DNA of 64,000 nt from assembly GCA_004322215.1 (NCBI GenBank), contig SCSM01000007.1:124001-188000 (forward strand), given 5' to 3'. This DNA comes from Bacteroidota bacterium (GTDB taxonomy: Bacteria; Bacteroidota; Ignavibacteria; Kapaibacteriales; UBA2268). Below the pieces are notes generated by a model that worked only from the letters and a program-made list of their open reading frames with translations, was not told where the DNA came from and did no database searches. Made by a program: the position numbers and the translations under genes. Below are positions 48,197 through 56,845 of this stretch, one piece after another; the first letter of the stretch is position 1, and each line of letters opens with the position of its first letter.

Positions 48197-48282
48197 AATA
48201 AAGTCATTAAAAATTCTAAAAATGTATATTTGATGAATAATTATTTCTTATAATTTTATTTCAATTTAATCATGAGGGAAAT

Positions 48283-51200
48283 ATGAATAAGCTTTTCTAT
48301 CTTTGGTCTATAATCCTAATTCTATTACAATTATCTTTTGTATTTCCACAGCCATATTATAATAATAAAACCGAAAATAATTACTTCATCGAAAACAAGG
48401 GACAATGGAATCAAGAAATTAAATATCTGGCTAAACTCAACGGTCTGAATTACTGGATAACTACTAATGGCGTTGTATATGATTTTTATAATATTGAAAA
48501 ATCTAATGTTATTTCTAAGGAAAATAAATTGCTTGATTCAAAATCAGAATCCTTGTCTGATGATATTTTGCAAGAGACTTTTACCGGTCAAGTAGTTCAA
48601 ATGGTATTTGAAGGGCAACTATGCAACGCAATTTATGAACCATGCAACAAGCAGGATACTTATTATAATTTTTTTTGCAGTAATGACAAATCTAAATGGA
48701 TTTCTTATATACCTGTTTATAGAGAAGTAGTTGTAAAAAATATATATAGAGGTATAGACAACCGATACTATTTCGATAATGGCAGGATTCGTTATGACAT
48801 TATAATAAATGCTGGGGCTGATTTATCACAAATTAAAATGCTTTACAAAGGACATAGTGGAATGCGAAATAATGACAAAGGCGAATTGGTTTTTGAGACC
48901 TGCCTTGGAAATATAGAACAAAAAAATATTTATGCTTATCAGGAAATCAATGGGTTAAAACAACAAGTAGAATGCAAATTTAAATTTAATTATGATGAGA
49001 CGATTGGCTTCGTTATTAAGAATTATGATTCAAGTTTGGCTTTAGTAATTGATCCACTAATATGGTCAACTTATATTGGTGGAAAAGATTATGACTTTGC
49101 ACGTGCAATCTGTATTGACTCATCACAAAATGTAATTGTTTCAGGTTATACAAATTCCAATGATTTTCCAACTACAGTAGGTGCTTATGAAAGAATTCAA
49201 AGATATAAAGATTTATACGTAAGTAAACTAAATTCATTTGGCTCTGAACTTATTTTTTCCACTTTAATTGGTGGGTCAGATCAAGATTATTTAAGAGCAA
49301 TGAAAATTGATGATCAAATGGATATTTACCTTACTGGTATAACATATTCTAATGATTATCCATGTACTTCTGAAGCATTAAAAAACACATACGAACCATC
49401 TGGTGATGCATTCATTACTAAATTAAATAAATTCGGTAACGATTTAATTTATTCATCTTATTTTGGACATGGGTGTTCTGCAGCTGCTTTAGCTATTGAT
49501 TCAAATAAAAATGTATATATAGCTGGACAAGAGCATGTAATTAATTTTCCGACAACAGAAGGAGCTTTTTCAAGAAATACCAAAGGGTTAAATGATGGAT
49601 TTGTCGCAAAATTTAATTTGGAAACTCCCGAAATAATTTATTCAACACTTCTTGGAGGAGACCGAAGTGAATATATAAATGACATTGCGGTTAATAATCA
49701 AGGAAATGCGTATGTTATCGGTGAAACAACTTCTGAAAATTATCCTACTTCTTCCGATTCTTATTGCAGAGAAAAAATAAATGGAACTGGGAAAATGGAT
49801 GTTTTCGTTTCTATATTGAATTCTGGAGGTACAGATATAATAAGTTCTACATATTTTGGCGGTAATGAAAATGAGTGGGGAAAAAGTTTAGTATTAGACG
49901 ATTCAAATAATGTAATCATAGCCGGATATACTCTTTCTGATAATTTACCAACTTCTAATAATGCTTATTGCAGATATAGAAAAGGGAGTAATGGGTATGA
50001 TTGTTTTATTACAAAATTCAATACAAATCTTTCAAAATATCATTTTTCAACTTTTTATGGTGGTGATGCAGGCGAAGTAAATGGTGAGAATATGGATTAT
50101 ATTGACAAGTGGAAATCAAATATTGTAATAGATAAATTCAGAAATGTTTATATTTGTGGGGTAACTTCTTCTAAAAATTTACCAATAACAAATGATGCAT
50201 TTCAAACAACATATTCTTTTTTACCAGATGCATTTATTGCTAAGATTAATTCAGATGGGAGTGATTTACTATATGGTTCATATTATGGTGGTGGTGGACT
50301 TGATATATTTACTGGCTTAGCAATAGATAAATTAGGTAATGTATATTTATGTGGTGATACTGAAAGTAAAGATTTACAAACTACAACAGGGGCTTTTGAT
50401 GAATCATATAATTATGGATTTGGTGATGGTTTTGTTGTCAAGATTAAATTGTCTATTGATACATTAACTCCATCAATTATCATTACTAATCCAAAGTCAG
50501 GTGAAGAATATAAATGTGGGGAAAAAAATTGTATAATTAAATGGAATGCAAAAAACATTGAAAAAGTGAATATTTATTATTCATATAATAATCAACAATG
50601 GATAAATATTGCTGATGATATTGATGCTTCTGTCGGCTTATATACAGAATGGGTAATACCTTTTAATTTGAGCTGTAATTATCAAATAAAAATAATTGAT
50701 TCAAAAAATTTAAATAATTTTGGAGTGAGTGCCGATTTTTGTATAATAGATAAGATCGATTTTCAACCAAATCCAGATGGTTTCAGATTTAATAATTCTG
50801 AAGAAAACATTTGGCCCCATTCCTGGTGGGAAAGTATTAGATCTAATGAACCATATGATGATATAATTTTCAAATTTTATGCTGGCTATTTATCAGGTGA
50901 ATCAATACCCCCAGAAATCTTTCCTGATTGGAATTTATTTGTTAATGCATTTGGAAGTGATTATGCTTATTTTTTAAATAGATGGTTTAATCCTTTTGCA
51001 ATTTGGAAATGGAAAAGAATATCTGATGTTTGGGGTGGTTCTTGTTATGGTTTTACTAATTCAAGCTTATTATATTATTCCAATTATCTTCAACTTCCTG
51101 ATAACATTATTCATACTTATGATATTCCAATTAATGGTGAATCAAGAACTACAATTAATAAGTATTTTCTTTATCAATTTAGTTCAGAATTTTCCAACCA

Positions 51201-52620
51201 TTTTCGGGATGTTTATAAATATACACCAAATCAAACAGTAGAAGCATTAAAGACAAGTTTTACAAATGATAAAAGCCATAATTGTGGTCTTAATTATTAT
51301 TGGAAGAATGGCAATGGCAAAGATTGCGGACATTCAGTTGTACCTTATAAAATTTCAAGAGGTATAGATATTCAGTCAAGCCATCAAATAGATTCTGTGT
51401 TTATTTATGACAACAGGTATCCAAATGATTTTAATCAATGCATTTTAGTGGATGTTGATGATAATTCTTGGAAAAATAATAAAAATCCTGAAGAGAAAGG
51501 TGGTTTATTTATACCAGATATTGACATTGAAAAGTATAGTATTCCTATTCATCCTGGAATTAAAGCTGGAGTAGTAATAAAAAATAACCTATATAATAAT
51601 ATTTTGTCAGAAACCAATTTTTATGATATTTATTTCAATCCCTCTTCAGATGTAGTTCTAACAAATTCAAATAATGAACAAATCAATAATAGTTCACTTA
51701 ATAATACTAACATTCCCGGGGCTATACCAATTTTTCCAATAACAGGTAGTGAAAGCTTAATAATTGGTTATAATATTCCAAATTCCAACAATAAAATTTC
51801 TATTACCTATAAACCTGAAAGTACGATTAACAATTATTTGACTGTATTAGGGGAAAATATCGGCTTTTGTAGTAATTTTATAACGAATTCAACAAATGAT
51901 TTTCAAAAATTTTACATTGACCAGAGTAATGATAGTGTTAGTATTTACTCGCCATTTTTAATTAATAAATTCGATGTTTCATTAGTCTTTCAAGGTTCAA
52001 AAGTTGTTAATTTGATAAATTGTACGCTAAAACCTGATGATATTTTAAATTTTAAATTTATAAATAATGCAAAAAATTTTATTATTTATAATCCTAATTC
52101 ATTAAAGACTTATTATTTATCATTAAATAATTTTGGTAACAAATTCGATAGTATCAGTTTTGAAAGATTACAAATAAATAGAAATGAAACCCATGAAATT
52201 ATTGTTAATAATTGGGAAAACATGCAAATGAATGCCACGCAATCAAATGAAATTTATCTTAGGGTATATCTTGGAACTTCAGTGAATCCTTCTGCTATAA
52301 TAAAGGATAGCTGTTTGAATTGTGTACAAACAGGAGTCAATGAAAATGAAAATAAGCCAACTACAACATTTAAAGTTTCTCCAAATCCAACATCAAATAA
52401 AATTTTAATAAAATATGATTTGTACAATCAAGGGTATATATCTATGTATTTGATAAATGAATTAGGATTGGAAGTTGCTAAATTAATAGACAATAAATTT
52501 GTCGGATCTGGTGAGCATAATCTTACAGTTGATGTAAGCAACCTGCAAACCGGAATTTATTTCTGTATTATTAAAAATGGTAATCAATTTAGTATAGAAA
52601 AAATAATTATAATAAAATGA
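48283..52620 (+). CDS. Secreted SBBP beta-propeller protein with peptidase-like insert and T9SS domain
   Basis: 1445 residues. Signal peptide (FYLWSIILILLQLSFVF). DUF7948-like N-domain (~30-265; FIENKGQWNQEI). SBBP repeats (~265-735; STYIGGKDYDFA, NDFPTT). An Ig/Fn3-like segment (~735-835) precedes a region with Cys921 in GGSCYGFTN, His1017 in CGHSVVPYK and Asp1043/Asn1044 in IYDNRYP, the order of a papain or transglutaminase-like triad. The last ~75 residues are a T9SS sorting domain (SPNPTSNKI, QTGIYFC, IEKIIIIK). Probably a surface-exposed enzyme or adhesin; the peptidase reading is from motifs only. Confidence 0.85.
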   Translation: MNKLFYLWSIILILLQLSFVFPQPYYNNKTENNYFIENKGQWNQEIKYLAKLNGLNYWITTNGVVYDFYNIEKSNVISKENKLLDSKSESLSDDILQETFTGQVVQMVFEGQLCNAIYEPCNKQDTYYNFFCSNDKSKWISYIPVYREVVVKNIYRGIDNRYYFDNGRIRYDIIINAGADLSQIKMLYKGHSGMRNNDKGELVFETCLGNIEQKNIYAYQEINGLKQQVECKFKFNYDETIGFVIKNYDSSLALVIDPLIWSTYIGGKDYDFARAICIDSSQNVIVSGYTNSNDFPTTVGAYERIQRYKDLYVSKLNSFGSELIFSTLIGGSDQDYLRAMKIDDQMDIYLTGITYSNDYPCTSEALKNTYEPSGDAFITKLNKFGNDLIYSSYFGHGCSAAALAIDSNKNVYIAGQEHVINFPTTEGAFSRNTKGLNDGFVAKFNLETPEIIYSTLLGGDRSEYINDIAVNNQGNAYVIGETTSENYPTSSDSYCREKINGTGKMDVFVSILNSGGTDIISSTYFGGNENEWGKSLVLDDSNNVIIAGYTLSDNLPTSNNAYCRYRKGSNGYDCFITKFNTNLSKYHFSTFYGGDAGEVNGENMDYIDKWKSNIVIDKFRNVYICGVTSSKNLPITNDAFQTTYSFLPDAFIAKINSDGSDLLYGSYYGGGGLDIFTGLAIDKLGNVYLCGDTESKDLQTTTGAFDESYNYGFGDGFVVKIKLSIDTLTPSIIITNPKSGEEYKCGEKNCIIKWNAKNIEKVNIYYSYNNQQWINIADDIDASVGLYTEWVIPFNLSCNYQIKIIDSKNLNNFGVSADFCIIDKIDFQPNPDGFRFNNSEENIWPHSWWESIRSNEPYDDIIFKFYAGYLSGESIPPEIFPDWNLFVNAFGSDYAYFLNRWFNPFAIWKWKRISDVWGGSCYGFTNSSLLYYSNYLQLPDNIIHTYDIPINGESRTTINKYFLYQFSSEFSNHFRDVYKYTPNQTVEALKTSFTNDKSHNCGLNYYWKNGNGKDCGHSVVPYKISRGIDIQSSHQIDSVFIYDNRYPNDFNQCILVDVDDNSWKNNKNPEEKGGLFIPDIDIEKYSIPIHPGIKAGVVIKNNLYNNILSETNFYDIYFNPSSDVVLTNSNNEQINNSSLNNTNIPGAIPIFPITGSESLIIGYNIPNSNNKISITYKPESTINNYLTVLGENIGFCSNFITNSTNDFQKFYIDQSNDSVSIYSPFLINKFDVSLVFQGSKVVNLINCTLKPDDILNFKFINNAKNFIIYNPNSLKTYYLSLNNFGNKFDSISFERLQINRNETHEIIVNNWENMQMNATQSNEIYLRVYLGTSVNPSAIIKDSCLNCVQTGVNENENKPTTTFKVSPNPTSNKILIKYDLYNQGYISMYLINELGLEVAKLIDNKFVGSGEHNLTVDVSNLQTGIYFCIIKNGNQFSIEKIIIIK

Positions 52621-52677
52621 AAAATTTCTTCATATTAAAATTATTCTATTTTTATTTTTATAATTTTTGAGGTTAAT

Positions 52678-53637
52678 ATGTGTTACAGAATTTTTGTAAT
52701 ATTAATCATCTCATTATCTTTCTTGATTAGCTGTAAGAAAGATAATACTACAAATCCTGAATTATCATTGAAAATTACAACCCTCTCACCATCTGCAGGT
52801 TGTATCGGAGGTTTAATTACCATTACCGGAACAGGCTTCGGTTTTTCACAAGGCATAGTCAATTTTAACGGAACAGTCGCAAGTGTTTATTCAAGATGGA
52901 GTGATGATGTAATAGAAGTAAACATACCAAATGGCGCAACAAGCGGAAAAGTTTCAGTTATAGTAAATGGTTTGAAAAGCAATGAAGTTGATTTTATTGT
53001 ACATATATTTGATACAACAATTGCAATAAATATATTTGGTCAAATATGGATGAAAAAGAATCTTGATGTTGACCACTATAGGAATGGTGATATTATACCT
53101 GAAGTAAAGGACTCAGTAGCCTGGTCAAAGTTAACAACGGGAGCGTGGTGTTATTACAACAACGACCCGGTTCTTGGGGCGATATATGGCAAGTTATATA
53201 ACTGGTATGCGGTGAATGATCCCCGAGGCTTAGCGCCTACGAGTTGGCATGTACCCAGTGAAGGAGAATGGACAGAACTCGAAACTAATATTCATCAATA
53301 TTGGGGAGGCTATCCAGAGCAAGTAGGAGGAAGGATGAAAGAGACTGGAACAACGCATTGGAAAACCCCAAATGAAGGAGCAAATAACGTATCCGGTTTT
53401 ACTGCCCTACCAGGAGGATTCCGCACCTTCGACGCCGGATTCGATACATCACACTATAGCGGTATAGGAGAAATCGGAGAATGGTGGTCCTCTACGGAAT
53501 GGCAACCAGACCGCTTTTACCAGGCAGGTGCACACTATAGGGTACTTGACAATACCTACTCAAATATTTTCAATAACGGCTATGGCATGGATAAGCGTCT
53601 AGGGCGATCTGTTCGTTGCGTATGGGATTACAGATAA
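52678..53637 (+). CDS. Lipoprotein with TIG/IPT domain and Fib_succ_major domain
   Basis: 319 residues. Lipobox with Cys19 (LISC KKD). An IPT/TIG Ig-like domain at ~30-110 (ITTLSPSAGCIGGLITITGTGF is its first part) and a Fibrobacter-type major paralogous domain at ~120-318 (QIWMKKNLDVDH, YGKLYNWYAVNDPRGLAP, EWWSSTEW, SVRCVWDY). The C-terminal domain closely resembles that of the protein at 7482-8837. The 3' half of the gene is visibly richer in G and C than its neighbours. Probably surface-anchored ligand binding. Confidence 0.85.
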   Translation: MCYRIFVILIISLSFLISCKKDNTTNPELSLKITTLSPSAGCIGGLITITGTGFGFSQGIVNFNGTVASVYSRWSDDVIEVNIPNGATSGKVSVIVNGLKSNEVDFIVHIFDTTIAINIFGQIWMKKNLDVDHYRNGDIIPEVKDSVAWSKLTTGAWCYYNNDPVLGAIYGKLYNWYAVNDPRGLAPTSWHVPSEGEWTELETNIHQYWGGYPEQVGGRMKETGTTHWKTPNEGANNVSGFTALPGGFRTFDAGFDTSHYSGIGEIGEWWSSTEWQPDRFYQAGAHYRVLDNTYSNIFNNGYGMDKRLGRSVRCVWDYR

Positions 53638-53820
53638 TGTAGTTTTGGGTGCTATTGAAGTCATTGAAGTAAATGATAATTTCATGAAAAATTATGATAA
53701 TAAATAGTCCGATCAATTGTGGCGATGCAAGTTTTTAAACATATTAGAATGGTGGTAAAATATCATACCATACCTTTTTTCGGAGCTTGATTTTGAGGTT
53801 TTTCCGAAATTGGCAAAACC

Positions 53821-54339
53821 TCAATTATCAGAAAATTCACTTTCAATAGCTAAAACATCAGCACAATTACTGACCATAGAATATGCTTTCGTCATTAGAT
53901 TGTTGTACCAATCCTCATCCTTCAAATGCAGAAGAATGGAATCAGCCAAACCTGAATAGTCTTCAATATCGACAGCAAGTTCTTCACTTTGTTTATATAC
54001 CTGTCGGGCAAACTCAAAATCTCCGAGTTCCTCAACGATGGTCTCAGCTACACGCTGATAAACATAACATGAAGATAGTGAAACAATAGTTGCATTATCA
54101 TCTTTTGCCTTTTCTTGTGGTATTTCATTTTTATTTTCTTCCCTTTCATAACAAAAGGTATCCCGATGGTTGTTTGCAAATTCTATAACATCCATTATTA
54201 CTTGACGTAAATTTTCCTTATTGAGCAAATTCCCACTAAAAAACCCAATAACCATATCATGCAAATTCACTTCTGCACTTTGTTCAAGTTGATTGACCTT
54301 ATCAATCCATGTTCCGTCTGAATTTTTTTTATGCCACAT
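53821..54339 (-). CDS. Hypothetical protein (172 aa)
   Basis: I start at the ATG at 54339 (MWHKKNSDGTW), which begins just after the stop of the upstream gene; the frame is open to 54444 but that would overlap it. A helical, acidic protein (EQSAEVNLHDMVIGFF, VAETIVEELGDFEFARQVYKQ), with TPR-like features in the C-terminal half. No signal peptide. It is the last of three co-directional genes. Family not recognised. Confidence 0.65.
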   Translation of the reverse strand: MWHKKNSDGTWIDKVNQLEQSAEVNLHDMVIGFFSGNLLNKENLRQVIMDVIEFANNHRDTFCYEREENKNEIPQEKAKDDNATIVSLSSCYVYQRVAETIVEELGDFEFARQVYKQSEELAVDIEDYSGLADSILLHLKDEDWYNNLMTKAYSMVSNCADVLAIESEFSDN

Positions 54340-54346
54340 AATAATT

Positions 54347-54856
54347 CTATTCAATGACAATACTTTTAATTTCTTCAATGAATTCATCAACACTAAGATT
54401 CTTGGTAAATCCCCAAAGTGTATGTTTGCATTCCGATAATTCACAGATTGCTGATTTTCTTTTGTTATGGTACTCTAAAGTAAAATACCGGAAATTCGGT
54501 TCAGAGTTCTTATCTGTTTTTCGATAAATTATACCAACATAATAAGATTCAGTCATTTCTTGGGGGACAGGAAGTGTAATTACAACAATAGTCAGAAATT
54601 CATCAATTACTTTTACTATATAAGGCAATCTATCAACTTCTATTTTCTCTGCATTCGTATCTAATTCTTGAATTTCAGAAAATGTAACATCCCAAAGTTC
54701 TTTAAGGTGTTCGGGAATTGAATCTCGCCAAAACTCTATGCTGAACATATCTAAACTCGCATCAGGATGTCTTTGTATAAAATCATAAAGAAAACCTTGA
54801 GCAAAGAAATAATGTTGTTCACGGATATCTTTTATTTCAGTTGATACTTTTTCCAT
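54347..54856 (-). CDS. Hypothetical protein (169 aa)
   Basis: A soluble protein with predicted mixed fold (EHYFF-type helices at the start, then strands LPYIVKVIDEFLTIVVITL, YYVGIIYRKT, FRYFTLEYH). ATG at 54856 lacks a clear ribosome site; a GTG three codons upstream is an alternative. It ends eight bases before the next start, so the two genes are linked. Family not recognised. Confidence 0.62.
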   Translation of the reverse strand: MEKVSTEIKDIREQHYFFAQGFLYDFIQRHPDASLDMFSIEFWRDSIPEHLKELWDVTFSEIQELDTNAEKIEVDRLPYIVKVIDEFLTIVVITLPVPQEMTESYYVGIIYRKTDKNSEPNFRYFTLEYHNKRKSAICELSECKHTLWGFTKNLSVDEFIEEIKSIVIE

Positions 54857-54885
54857 TTGTAACACTTTAACAAGTTAAATATTAT

Positions 54886-55317
54886 TTAATGTTTTTTTAC
54901 TTCATATTCGTCAAGTTCAGTAACATAATATTCAGCTAATCCTAAAGGTAGCTTATAAGTAAATTTGTCAGCTCTTTTAACAGAGTGAAAATAGTTTAAA
55001 ATCTTTCCATAATAATTATCATCATCTCTTGAATACATTAATTGAATCTTATAGCCTAATTCTACCATTTGGTTTTTAAATTTATCTATATCTTCTGGTT
55101 TTAATGTTTTAAAAGCTATATAATATGGCTTTCTAAAAAAGGAAAAACCGGATTTATTCACCTCATTTGTTGCATATTTACTTGCAGCTGCAACAACACC
55201 TGTAGCAACACCTGTAATAATCTCCTTCTTATGTTTTTTGGCTTCTTTTAAACCTTCTTTGGCAAGGTTTGTTCCAGTTTTTGAGATTGATTTCCATAAA
55301 TTAGAATATTTCGACAT
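54886..55317 (-). CDS. Hypothetical protein with glycine-zipper-like segment (143 aa)
   Basis: A basic N-terminal helix (NLAKEGLKEAKKHKKE) leads into a short hydrophobic Gly/Ala stretch (IITGVATGVVAAASKY), which could be a membrane-insertion or glycine-zipper segment. A soluble beta-alpha domain follows (YYIAFKTLKPEDIDKF, GYKIQLMYSRDDDNY). ATG at 55317 has GGAGGTATC close upstream. It is the first gene of the three-gene minus-strand run. No family recognised. Confidence 0.65.
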   Translation of the reverse strand: MSKYSNLWKSISKTGTNLAKEGLKEAKKHKKEIITGVATGVVAAASKYATNEVNKSGFSFFRKPYYIAFKTLKPEDIDKFKNQMVELGYKIQLMYSRDDDNYYGKILNYFHSVKRADKFTYKLPLGLAEYYVTELDEYEVKKH

Positions 55318-55365
55318 GATACCTCCAAAAATTTATTAATAAAAAGGATATTTCCACAATTTTGC

Positions 55366-55480
55366 TCTTCTGAATAGTATCGCTAAACACAGTAAGTGAA
55401 ACAAAATGGAAATCAGACAGTTATCTAGACGTGTCTTCTTACTGTACTCAAGCACTGAAATTAGCGATTTAATCAGAAGA
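55366..55480. repeat. Nested three-tier inverted repeat
   Basis: Three arms in order pair with three arms in reverse order: TCTTCTGA (55366-55373) with TCAGAAGA (55473-55480), ATCGCTAA (55379-55386) with TTAGCGAT (55461-55468), and ACAGTAAG (55389-55396) with CTTACTGT (55438-55445). The inner loop is about 41 bases. It could be a structured RNA leader, a MITE-like element or a large regulatory hairpin. No flanking target duplication is evident. Confidence 0.75.
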
Positions 55481-55516
55481 ACGATAATAAGAATACACTT
55501 ACAAATATTTAGAACA

Positions 55517-55534
55517 AGCTATAAGTTTATAGCT
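55517..55534. repeat. 18-base palindrome AGCTATAAGTTTATAGCT
   Basis: A perfect inverted repeat of eight bases per arm with GT between, just beyond the nested repeat. It may be a protein-binding site or a short hairpin. No T-tract supports a terminator. Confidence 0.45.
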
Positions 55535-55764
55535 TATGCATCCTCATAAATAAAAAATTTATTTTTTATATTAAAACAAAATTCTTTTCTATTTCACATT
55601 CTAAAGAATTTGGTATCAATCAATAATAAAAGCTATTTCAAAGAAAAGTAATTCGGTAAATCTATATTATTTTTATTGCTTATTGTTTTATTAAAGCATT
55701 AAATTAGATAATATTTTCAATACTAACAAGTAGTTTTTTCCGTTTAAATTGAAAATATTTATTT

Positions 55765-56748
55765 CTATTTCCCAATCGCTTCCTCATATATCTTCCTCAA
55801 TCGCTGCTTCAGTGATTCGGGTGATACCACTGTTATAGCTTCTGTCCAGCGGAGAATCCATGAAATGAAATCCGGCTGGAGTGGGACTTTAAGACGTAAA
55901 ATCATATTTCCTGTCTTATCAGAAGTTACTTTCTGTGAAGGATGCCAGGTACGGTTTTCAAAGTATACAGCAAAGTCTTTTCTTATCTTGAGAACCACAT
56001 CCGATAATTCACCATCCATTACAGCAAACCTTGCCTGACGGAACTTCTCATAATCGAACTCAGGATATTTCCTGGATTGATAACTTGATTCTTCAAGATT
56101 GATGATGTTTTGTACCGCAAAATTCAGGAATGCCTTATGTTTCGACAAATACCCAATAAGGTAGATTGTCCCTCCGTAAGTAAAGAACGATTCAGGAAAA
56201 ATATCATAGCTTCTTACAATCCCTTCATCCCACATTTTTTCATATTCCATTTTAACCCATGTTTTTTCGTTAATATAATTAAGTAACTTGCTGATTATTT
56301 TGTGCTTGTATTGGTAATTGTAGAAGCCGGGATTCTGGTCCCAATATAGGGCATCTTCCAGGATAGCATCACCCGGAGCAAGTGATTCTATTTTTGCTGT
56401 CAAACTGTTAATATCATTTTCAATTTCTGTTCCTTTGAATGTTTTAAGGTATGCTTTGAGAATATAGAATGAAAGCAGTTCGCTTGTTTTGATTTGTGTG
56501 GGAAGAGTAATCTTTTTGCCTCTATTGAGACGCCAGAAGCTGTTTCTGCCTTTGTTTTCGGATTGAATATAATCGGAATCTTTCAATACCTGCAAATCAC
56601 GCTGTACACTGCGTTTTGATACATCTCCAAATTCCTCATTTATTTTCTCCAGCACTACATTTGATGTAAGCTTAATATCCCGCAAAAAAAGGTTGTAGAT
56701 GATTAACACTCTTCTTGCCTGCTCTGATTTTTCTTCTGTATTAGCCAT
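55765..56748 (-). CDS. WYL-domain transcriptional regulator
   Basis: 327 residues. An N-terminal DeoR/HTH_11-like winged helix (~10-75: VVLEKINEEFGDVSKRSVQRDLQVL) is followed by a WYL sensor domain (~140-215, with the variant IYLIGYL) and a C-terminal WCX-type extension (~225-320). WYL regulators often repress phage-defence operons and respond to nucleic-acid ligands. It is divergent from the AAA-M41 gene with a 97-base gap that should contain its operator. The classic W-Y-L triplet is not exact here. Confidence 0.88.
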   Translation of the reverse strand: MANTEEKSEQARRVLIIYNLFLRDIKLTSNVVLEKINEEFGDVSKRSVQRDLQVLKDSDYIQSENKGRNSFWRLNRGKKITLPTQIKTSELLSFYILKAYLKTFKGTEIENDINSLTAKIESLAPGDAILEDALYWDQNPGFYNYQYKHKIISKLLNYINEKTWVKMEYEKMWDEGIVRSYDIFPESFFTYGGTIYLIGYLSKHKAFLNFAVQNIINLEESSYQSRKYPEFDYEKFRQARFAVMDGELSDVVLKIRKDFAVYFENRTWHPSQKVTSDKTGNMILRLKVPLQPDFISWILRWTEAITVVSPESLKQRLRKIYEEAIGK

Positions 56749-56845
56749 AATTTAAATTATCCTTTAATTATGCCACTTTATGACGCAATATAAATTAATT
56801 TTGAGTCAAAAGCAACAGTCACTAAACTTAATTTATAGGTGAATT

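Larger units (their letters stand above)
55318..55764. other. Non-coding stretch with inverted repeats
   Basis: About 450 bases between the WYL regulator (ending at 55765) and the 143-residue gene, both minus strand. No ORF with a ribosome site. It holds a nested inverted repeat (55366-55480) and a second palindrome (55517-55534). The rest is AT-rich without visible structure. Confidence 0.6.
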
